A DNA stretch of 5,209 bases from Candidatus Latescibacterota bacterium. Lineage in GTDB: Bacteria > Latescibacterota > UBA2968. Shown in pieces: positions 1 to 4,246 of the stretch (within the stretch, counting starts at the first letter, position 1; the number at the start of each line of letters is the position of its first letter). The stretch lies in the NCBI GenBank assembly GCA_018650745.1, contig JABIFK010000458.1:1-5209 (forward strand), read 5' to 3'. The position numbers were made by a program, and so were the translations under genes. The notes beneath the pieces are model-generated. The model was not told the DNA's origin. It ran no database searches and worked only from the letters and a program-made list of their open reading frames with translations.

Positions 1-254
1 TGATAACGGCTGTCATCTTCCGTTTCAGGTGTTGCTTCTGCCGATTCTGATGCAGCATCTGAAACAGGTTGAGGAGCAGGTGTTGCAGACACGATTTGAG
101 GCACAGATTGAACAACCTCTGTCCCACCTCGTGAAATTCTAATTTTACCTTGTCCCCAAGGGCCGCTTTCTATTTCAATTTCGCGAACCTCATCTTCGCC
201 AACCAAGCTCACGAGTTCTCGCACCCCATCCATCAATTCTTTGGTTAATTTCAC
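1..254 (-). CDS. accB: Biotin carboxyl carrier protein of acetyl-CoA carboxylase, N-terminal part (runs off left edge)
   Basis: AccB carries the biotin that biotin carboxylase carboxylates and passes to carboxyltransferase, the first committed step of fatty acid synthesis in the cytoplasm. Eighty-four codons are visible. They begin KLTKELMDGVRELV and continue into EVREIEIESGPWG and KIRISRGG, the short N-terminal helix-and-strand segment typical of bacterial BCCPs. From about residue 48 a Pro/Ala/Ser/Glu-rich linker follows (for example SATPAPQPVSD), as expected before the biotinyl domain. The biotinyl domain with its MKM lysine lies outside the window, so the assignment rests on the N-terminus, the linker and the position after efp. 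I chose the GTG at 254 because it is the only start placed after a good Shine-Dalgarno sequence and at the homologous N-terminus. The start lies 13 bases after the efp stop, which implies one transcript. An accC gene would be expected beyond the edge. Confidence 0.88.
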   Translation of the reverse strand, partial: MKLTKELMDGVRELVSLVGEDEVREIEIESGPWGQGKIRISRGGTEVVQSVPQIVSATPAPQPVSDAASESAEATPETEDDSRY

Positions 255-259
255 AAAAG

Positions 260-265
260 CTCCTC
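260..265 (-). promoter_or_regulatory. Ribosome binding site of accB (GAGGAG)
   Basis: Read on the minus strand, GAGGAG lies five bases before the GTG start of accB, inside the 13-base gap after the efp stop codon. It decides the non-ATG start, because no ATG upstream is in frame with the BCCP-like sequence. Its position right behind the efp stop lets ribosomes finishing efp reinitiate on accB. Confidence 0.75.
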
Positions 266-267
266 TG

Positions 268-825
268 TTAAGCCCGCTCTACATAGGCTTCTGTGCGCGT
301 ATCAATTTTTAGCACATCACCAATTTCAACAAACAATGGGACTTGCACACTTGCGCCAGTTTCAACCTCGGCTGGTTTGGTCCCCCCCGTTGCCGTATCA
401 CCGCGCAAACCAGGGTCGGTATGGCTCACTTTTAATTCAACAAAAATGGGCAATTCAACACCCAAAGCAGCTCCTTCGGCAATTAACACCTCAACCGTTT
501 CATTTTCTTTTAATAACTTCAACGCACTTCCCACGGTTTCTGCTCCAACCTGATATTGTTCATACGTTTCAGAATCCATAAAAAAATGGAAATCATCTTG
601 TTTATAAAGATATTGGGATTTGCGCTTTTCTAAACGAACATCTTCGACCTTATCACCCGATCGAAAAGTCCTGTCAATGACCGAACCGGTTTTCACATTT
701 TTAAGCTTGGTTCGCACAACAGATGCGCCTTTACCTGGTTTAAAATGCTCAAATTCTGCCATAAAAAAGAGCTGGCCATCCATGCGCAGCACCATGCCAT
801 TTCGAAACTGTGCGGTAGATACCAT
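268..825 (-). CDS. efp: Translation elongation factor P (EF-P)
   Basis: EF-P binds between the P and E sites of the ribosome and relieves stalling at polyproline stretches. The 185 residues match the usual family length and its three beta-domains. Domain I (about 1-63) carries FKPGKGASVVRTKLKN, with Lys32 at the tip of the PGKG loop that reaches the peptidyl-transferase centre. The middle domain includes YLYKQDDFHFFMD. The C-terminal domain has GDTATGGTKPAEVETGA and the family signature QVPLFVEIGDVLKIDTRT. A Lys at the loop tip fits lineages that modify lysine or leave it unmodified, not the Arg32-rhamnosylating type. No modification gene is visible here. The ATG at 825 follows GAGG (834-837) with eight bases between. 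The 73-base gap to the upstream TPR gene is short enough for co-transcription, and accB follows 13 bases downstream. Confidence 0.97.
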   Translation of the reverse strand: MVSTAQFRNGMVLRMDGQLFFMAEFEHFKPGKGASVVRTKLKNVKTGSVIDRTFRSGDKVEDVRLEKRKSQYLYKQDDFHFFMDSETYEQYQVGAETVGSALKLLKENETVEVLIAEGAALGVELPIFVELKVSHTDPGLRGDTATGGTKPAEVETGASVQVPLFVEIGDVLKIDTRTEAYVERA

Positions 826-898
826 AAAAAAAACCTCAATATTGTTTTAAGTTGCCATTTTATACGCTCAAGTCAACAGGACAAAATCAACCTATTTC

Positions 899-1750
899 TT
901 AAGATCGCAATTCATTTAAACGTGCCTGTACTTGTACATTATTCGGATCTCGTGCAAGCACCAGTTCTAGAGTTGTCACAGCCTGTTCGACAAGCCCTTG
1001 TTGAGCATACAACTCTGCCAATGTGGCTGAAGCAATTCCTTCAGAATCATCTGTCCCTGGCTGTTTCTTTATCTCATCACGGGTGTCTTCTGCGGCACTC
1101 TTGTTATCTTGAGCGAGCTCAGAAACCAAAGAAGACAAATTTTCATCGACAACCAACTCTGGCGCGGGGGTGTCGTTATCAAAACTCGAAAGCGCTTCTT
1201 CTCCAACACTTTCAATGTCTTCCAGCACACCAACATCTTCATTTGCAATATTGGCAACAAGTGGTTCCTTCTCATCCATCGATGCCTTGGTCTCTACAGA
1301 TTCAACCGTATCAGGAACCGGCTGAACACTCCCAACGCCAGAGGCATTGCCCTTCAATTGTGTAATTTGCTCTATGAGCCGCTTATTTAAGGGATCGAGC
1401 ATCAAAGCCAATTCAAAATGCCGCAAAGCCAAGTCTTCCCAACCCAATTGCAAATCAATTTGCCCCAAGTGCCATAACGCTGCAGGATGATCAGAATCGA
1501 GTTGCAAAACTTTTTGAAATTCTTGGCGAGCTTCTTCAAAATGCGCAACAGCCAAATGACACTTGCCCATCACCACATGCCCGGCCACATACGAGGGACG
1601 ATAACGCAAACCTTGCCGACAAATTTCGGCCGCACGTTTTACATTACCCTGTTGCAAAAACCCTTCCGCCAATCGCGCAAATAGGATAGATGTAGGGTTC
1701 TTAGAACAAATCTTCTCGAGTTTCTCAAGGGACTGGGAAGGAGCCGGCAT
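899..1750 (-). CDS. TPR-repeat protein with acidic central linker
   Basis: This 283-residue protein is probably cytoplasmic, with no signal peptide or membrane segment. Three consecutive 34-residue tetratricopeptide repeats cover about residues 20-53, 54-87 and 88-121. They show the usual small and aromatic positions, for example LARLAEGFLQQGNVKRAAEI and ALWHLGQIDLQLGWEDLAL. Residues about 135-238 are low-complexity and strongly acidic, probably a disordered linker. A fourth TPR (about 240-273, TLAELYAQQGLVEQAVTTLE, ending DPNN) closes the chain. TPRs bind partner proteins. The partner and function cannot be read from the sequence. The ATG at 1750 is the first possible start because an in-frame TAA lies six bases upstream. 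No clear Shine-Dalgarno is seen. A near-consensus promoter lies just upstream (1783-1811), and efp follows after 73 bases. A place in the same transcript as efp is inferred from strand and spacing. Confidence 0.85.
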   Translation of the reverse strand: MPAPSQSLEKLEKICSKNPTSILFARLAEGFLQQGNVKRAAEICRQGLRYRPSYVAGHVVMGKCHLAVAHFEEARQEFQKVLQLDSDHPAALWHLGQIDLQLGWEDLALRHFELALMLDPLNKRLIEQITQLKGNASGVGSVQPVPDTVESVETKASMDEKEPLVANIANEDVGVLEDIESVGEEALSSFDNDTPAPELVVDENLSSLVSELAQDNKSAAEDTRDEIKKQPGTDDSEGIASATLAELYAQQGLVEQAVTTLELVLARDPNNVQVQARLNELRS

Positions 1751-1782
1751 AACGTCTTAATACCGCGTTTAAGAAAGTGCTA

Positions 1783-1811
1783 ATGATAGGGGAAAGCCAA
1801 AAAAATGTCAA
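1783..1811 (-). promoter_or_regulatory. Sigma-70-type promoter for the TPR-efp-accB genes
   Basis: On the minus strand TTGACA (1811-1806, a perfect -35) is followed after exactly 17 bases by TATCAT (1788-1783, one mismatch to TATAAT). The spacer starts with seven T residues. Transcription would begin near 1776, giving a leader of about 25 bases before the TPR start at 1750. The element lies in the 77-base gap after pilZ, so the downstream genes can be expressed independently of pilZ. This is the best promoter match I found in the window. Confidence 0.65.
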
Positions 1812-1827
1812 CGATCATTCAGACAAT

Positions 1828-2139
1828 CTAACCGATTCTTGGCTCATCATCTGGTCGGTCAAATTCCCACCCAGTAACAAACGTGCCATCATCTTCTGGG
1901 CGTGCCCAGGCCAACCGAGCAATAAGACGAACCTCAAATGTTGCCGAATTGTGCTGGGCGTCAAAGCCCCGCTTGAGAACATCAAAGTCGGGGCTGCGGA
2001 TTTGCATCCCGCTGGCACTGATATCAACCATCTCCAAATCTATATGCTCGCCCTCTCCTACCCGAGCCTGAATGGGCAATCCCATGTCCATACGTGTAGC
2101 AATGCGCTTATCGTCGCTACTGGCATCATCGTTATCCAT
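1828..2139 (-). CDS. Small PilZ-domain protein, predicted c-di-GMP receptor
   Basis: The 103 residues form essentially one PilZ domain. The N-terminal RxxxR motif is present as RIATR (Arg12 and Arg16). The second motif, D/NxSxxG, is present as DISASG (Asp39 to Gly44) after a beta-strand. Both are the residues that contact cyclic di-GMP in the family, so binding is predicted. Later strands FEVRLIARLAWA and FVTGWEF complete the barrel. No output domain, signal peptide or membrane segment is attached, so it would act as a stand-alone adaptor whose partner is unknown. The N-terminus is rich in Asp and Ser. The ATG at 2139 follows GGAGG (2148-2144) with a four-base spacer, and a candidate promoter lies at 2166-2193. 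The TPR gene follows 77 bases downstream in the same direction but has its own promoter, so a shared function is only a possibility. Confidence 0.88.
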   Translation of the reverse strand: MDNDDASSDDKRIATRMDMGLPIQARVGEGEHIDLEMVDISASGMQIRSPDFDVLKRGFDAQHNSATFEVRLIARLAWARPEDDGTFVTGWEFDRPDDEPRIG

Positions 2140-2165
2140 CAGGCCTCCAAGGTCTGAGTTCCAAG

Positions 2166-2193
2166 TTTATACACATAATATCTCTAAAGTCAC
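2166..2193 (-). promoter_or_regulatory. Candidate promoter for the PilZ gene
   Basis: On the minus strand GTGACT (2193-2188, matching the TGAC core of a -35 box) is followed by 16 bases and then TATAAA (2171-2166, one mismatch to the -10 consensus). Transcription would start near 2159, about 20 bases before the ATG at 2139 and just ahead of its GGAGG. The match is moderate in an AT-rich stretch. Position and spacing support it more than the -35 does. Confidence 0.42.
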
Positions 2194-2218
2194 ACTTAAT
2201 GTAATGAAATCGACCAAA

Positions 2219-2240
2219 AAATCTACTTCAAAATAGATTT
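2219..2240. repeat. Perfect 7-base inverted repeat in the divergent intergenic region
   Basis: AAATCTA (2219-2225) and TAGATTT (2234-2240) are perfect reverse complements around an eight-base centre. The dyad lies between the two divergent promoters, upstream of the predicted -35 boxes of both pilZ and chrA, a usual place for a regulator binding site. Read on the minus strand the second arm continues into a run of seven T residues, which resembles a terminator. The stem has only one G:C pair, so strong termination is unlikely. I do not recognise the motif as the site of a known regulator. Confidence 0.5.
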
Positions 2241-2278
2241 GCCCGATTTATACCCATCAGCGCACAACTGCAATTTCC

Positions 2279-2307
2279 TTGTATTAAAGGGCGCAAACCC
2301 GTATATT
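2279..2307 (+). promoter_or_regulatory. Candidate promoter for chrA and the genes after it
   Basis: TTGTAT (2279-2284, with the TTG of the -35 consensus) is followed by exactly 17 bases and TATATT (2302-2307, one mismatch to the -10 consensus). Transcription would start near 2314 and leave a leader of roughly 74 bases before the GTG of chrA. That leader contains the inverted repeat at 2336-2369. The -35 matches only three of six positions, so the assignment relies on the -10, the ideal spacing and the location. Confidence 0.42.
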
Positions 2308-2335
2308 CCCTTTTCGAAACCAGGTCCAAACCCCA

Positions 2336-2369
2336 TACATAAATACCATAATAAAAAGATGTTTATGTA
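2336..2369. repeat. Perfect 8-base inverted repeat in the chrA leader
   Basis: TACATAAA (2336-2343) and TTTATGTA (2362-2369) are perfect reverse complements separated by 18 bases. The right arm ends six bases before the GGGAG ribosome binding site of chrA. With the predicted promoter at 2279-2307, the repeat falls downstream of the start of transcription. It could act as a DNA operator or as an AT-rich stem in the leader RNA. The wide spacing and AT-rich arms favour a dimeric DNA-binding protein over a stable RNA hairpin. No regulator gene lies next to it. Confidence 0.5.
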
Positions 2370-2375
2370 AATTTT

Positions 2376-2380
2376 GGGAG
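2376..2380 (+). promoter_or_regulatory. Ribosome binding site of chrA (GGGAG)
   Basis: GGGAG lies seven bases before the GTG at 2388. It supports this non-ATG start, which also places the N-terminus at the usual point just ahead of the first conserved helix of the ChrA family. Confidence 0.7.
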
Positions 2381-2387
2381 ATCAAAA

Positions 2388-2909
2388 GTGGAATTACTGC
2401 AACTGTTTATTTCATTTACAAAAGTGGGAATTTTTGCCTACGGTGGCGGGCCATCTATGATCCCACTGGTACAAGAAGAAGTCGTCGATGTGCATGGATG
2501 GATGACAATTGAAGAATTTACAGACGCACTGGCAATGGGATATGCGCTTCCTGGCCCCATTGCCACCAAGATGGCGGCATTCATTGGGTATAAAATTGCC
2601 CATGTTCCAGGTTTGTTGGTTGCCCTCTTAGGCACAGTACTTCCATCGCTGCTGATGATGATGGTACTCGGTTTGGCTTTTATGTCCTATAAAGACACAC
2701 CCGTTGTGCAATCGATGCTCAAAGCCGTACGCCCAGCAATTGTGGGATTATTGATCGTGGTAGTGGTAGATATGTTTCCCAAATCGGTCACATCTTGGCA
2801 CACCGGTGTCATTGCTTTAGTGGCATTTGTCGCCATTCACTTTCTCAACTTGCACCCTGCCATGGCCATTGTGGCAACAGCCGTGCTCGGTTTGGCGATC
2901 TATCGATGA
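2388..2909 (+). CDS. chrA: Short-chain (single-domain) ChrA-family chromate transporter
   Basis: This is an inner-membrane protein of the chromate ion transporter (CHR) family, whose studied members export chromate. The 173 residues equal one CHR domain, half of the two-domain ChrA. Hallmarks are FTKVGIFAYGGGPSMIPLVQ (residues 10-29), a Trp38 and EEF segment, LPGPIATKMAAFIGY (54-68) and LLGTVLPSLL (80-89). Hydrophobic stretches near 74-99, 114-130, 138-155 and 157-172 are probable membrane helices. Short-chain CHR proteins often occur as adjacent pairs of N- and C-type halves. No second copy exists here, so this one would work as a homo-oligomer or with a partner elsewhere. The substrate is not proven: many CHR homologues have no tested chromate role. 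The GTG start follows GGGAG. The TGA stop overlaps the next gene's ATG. Confidence 0.88.
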   Translation: MELLQLFISFTKVGIFAYGGGPSMIPLVQEEVVDVHGWMTIEEFTDALAMGYALPGPIATKMAAFIGYKIAHVPGLLVALLGTVLPSLLMMMVLGLAFMSYKDTPVVQSMLKAVRPAIVGLLIVVVVDMFPKSVTSWHTGVIALVAFVAIHFLNLHPAMAIVATAVLGLAIYR

Positions 2910-3133
2910 GCTTATTGCCTAAAACGACGGGTGCCCTGATTCGCCAAGTAACACCATATACAGTCCACGGGCAACCCTATTTACAAATTCATTATTCTCT
3001 CGTTGGTGCAGAAAACGAGATGCGCGAAGCCCGATTAGGTACAGAAGCAGCCTACGCCAACATCAAAGACGGCGACCAAGTGGCCTTATACACACTGATG
3101 AACACGGTAACAAAAATTGAAAAAGTCGGTTAG
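2906..3133 (+). CDS. Small protein of unknown function, translationally coupled to the ChrA-type transporter
   Basis: I do not recognise this 75-residue protein. It begins MSLLPKTTGALIRQVTPYTV. Its ATG overlaps the chrA stop as ATGA, with no Shine-Dalgarno of its own, so it is probably translated by ribosomes finishing chrA. An open frame extends further upstream inside chrA, but the overlap start is far more likely. The sequence alternates polar and hydrophobic residues (YLQIHYSLVG, then DGDQVALYTLMNTVTKIEKV) with few long hydrophobic runs, which suggests a small soluble beta-rich domain. The pattern of a Tyr-Val-x-Gly strand followed by a GD-Val strand faintly recalls DUF3592-like beta domains, too weak for an assignment. 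There is no signal peptide, transmembrane segment or Cys/His metal site. A role linked to the transporter is inferred only from the overlap. Confidence 0.72.
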   Translation: MSLLPKTTGALIRQVTPYTVHGQPYLQIHYSLVGAENEMREARLGTEAAYANIKDGDQVALYTLMNTVTKIEKVG

Positions 3134-3161
3134 AACAGCCCAAAACCACAACGGGCATAAC

Positions 3162-3174
3162 GTTAAAAATTAAC
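3162..3174. repeat. Short palindrome upstream of bioB
   Basis: GTTAA and TTAAC flank AAA, a 13-base dyad whose right end lies 15 bases before the bioB ATG. It could be an operator, since biotin genes are often controlled by BirA, BioR or BioQ. The spacing does not fit the BirA operator, whose half-sites are separated by about 14-16 bases, and the sequence does not match BioR or BioQ sites as I know them. Five-base arms can arise by chance in AT-rich DNA. Confidence 0.25.
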
Positions 3175-3189
3175 CCATTGGGATCATTT

Positions 3190-4191
3190 ATGAACTACGA
3201 TGTTTACGCACAAAAAGCCCTGTCAGGCATCTTATTAGACAGCCAAGAGATGCACGCCATATTGCAAACACCCAATGATGACATTTTGCCCCTTTTGCAT
3301 TCAGCATTTCAAGTGAGAAAACATCATTTTGGGCGCACCGTGCAGATTCAAGTGCTGATGAATGCCAAAAGCGGCCTTTGCCCAGAAGATTGTGGGTATT
3401 GCTCACAAGCGTCAAACTCTGACGCACCAATTGACAAATACCCGCTTCGCCCCGCCGAAGAAATCATTGATGCCGCACGCCAAGCCAAAGCAAATGGGGC
3501 TTATCGGTATTGCATTGTCACCAGCGGCCGTGCACCAACAGACCGCGAAGTGGACGCCGTTGCCGATGTTGTGCAACAAATTAAACAGGACATTGACATC
3601 GACATTTGTTGCTGCTTAGGTCTTCTCAATGAAAACAAAGCCCAACGCCTCAAAGAGGCGGGCGTGGACCGTGTCAATCACAACCTCAATACCAGCAAAA
3701 ATCACACACCCAACATTGTCTCGACCCACACCTATGAAGACCGTGTCAATACGTTGCATGCCATTCAAAAAGTAGGGTTAGACACCTGCGCAGGTGGCAT
3801 CGTCGGAATGGGGGAAACCCACGATGACATCATCGACATGGCGGTTTCGTTGCGCGAAATCAAGGTCGACTCTATTCCAGTCAATTTTTTACACGCCATT
3901 GACGGGACCCCATTGGCCAACAGCGAAAGCTTATCACCCTACGATTGCTTGCGCGCCTTGTGTCTGTTTCGCTTTGTCAACCCACACACAGAAATACGCG
4001 TGGCCGGTGGGCGTGAAAAAAACCTGCGAAGCCTTCAGCCATTGGCACTCTACCCAGCCAATTCGCTTTTTATGGAAGGGTATCTTACCACTGACGGGTT
4101 GGGCGTAAGCGACACACACAAAATGATTGCCGATCTTGGTTTTGAAGTGAAAACCATGGAAACAGAAAACCCACTGGCACTTGTCCAATAA
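3190..4191 (+). CDS. bioB: Biotin synthase, radical SAM enzyme
   Basis: BioB inserts sulfur into dethiobiotin, the last step of biotin synthesis in the cytoplasm. The 333 residues fit the family (E. coli has 346). The radical-SAM CxxxCxxC motif is GLCPEDCGYCSQ, with Cys64, Cys68 and Cys71 for the [4Fe-4S] cluster. Expected ligands of the sulfur-donating [2Fe-2S] cluster are present: Cys108 (YRYCIV), Cys140 (first of three Cys in DICCCLGLL), Cys200 (LDTCAGGIVGMGET) and an Arg, probably Arg270 (IRVAGGRE). NHNLNTS and STHTYEDRVNT are also typical. I chose ATG 3190 over an in-frame TTG at 3178 because GGA stands six bases before it and the TTG has no ribosome site. No bioA, bioD or bioF is nearby. 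The gene follows the small ORF by 56 bases and precedes mnmG by 55, so one transcript is possible. No strong promoter is visible in either gap. Confidence 0.97.
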   Translation: MNYDVYAQKALSGILLDSQEMHAILQTPNDDILPLLHSAFQVRKHHFGRTVQIQVLMNAKSGLCPEDCGYCSQASNSDAPIDKYPLRPAEEIIDAARQAKANGAYRYCIVTSGRAPTDREVDAVADVVQQIKQDIDIDICCCLGLLNENKAQRLKEAGVDRVNHNLNTSKNHTPNIVSTHTYEDRVNTLHAIQKVGLDTCAGGIVGMGETHDDIIDMAVSLREIKVDSIPVNFLHAIDGTPLANSESLSPYDCLRALCLFRFVNPHTEIRVAGGREKNLRSLQPLALYPANSLFMEGYLTTDGLGVSDTHKMIADLGFEVKTMETENPLALVQ

Positions 4192-4195
4192 GCAG

Positions 4196-4212
4196 CCAAT
4201 CGACTGCATTGG
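4196..4212. repeat. Short inverted repeat in the bioB-mnmG gap
   Basis: CCAAT and ATTGG flank seven bases, starting four bases after the bioB stop. The stem is short and no T-run follows, so it does not look like an intrinsic terminator and read-through into mnmG is likely. It may be chance. Confidence 0.2.
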
Positions 4213-4246
4213 ATTGATTATAGGTCTTTATTACGGATTTAATGAT

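Noticed and set aside
826..898. Separate efp promoter in the TPR-efp gap (TTGACT and TATAAA on the minus strand)
   Set aside because: The two boxes are only six bases apart, and no good -35 lies 16-18 bases before the TATAAA. A weak start cannot be excluded.
745..1365. A 206-codon open frame on the plus strand across the end of the TPR gene and the start of efp
   Set aside because: It is antisense to two well-supported genes, has no ribosome site or recognisable domain, and its composition is that of a reverse-frame shadow.
1777..2157. A 126-codon plus-strand open frame opposite the PilZ gene
   Set aside because: The minus-strand PilZ motifs and ribosome site are clear. The plus frame has no family features and overlaps the TPR-gene promoter and the PilZ gene.
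2140..2387. Riboswitch or small RNA in the intergenic region
   Set aside because: The region is AT-rich with only short isolated dyads. I see no conserved riboswitch core and no GC-rich multi-stem architecture.
2795..3133. A longer 112-residue version of the small protein starting inside chrA
   Set aside because: The extra 37 residues come from the shifted chrA frame, look non-native (Cys/His-rich) and have no ribosome site. The ATGA overlap at 2906 is the natural start.
3178..3189. TTG start for bioB four codons upstream of the ATG
   Set aside because: No Shine-Dalgarno precedes it, while the ATG at 3190 has a GGA at suitable distance and gives an ordinary BioB N-terminus.
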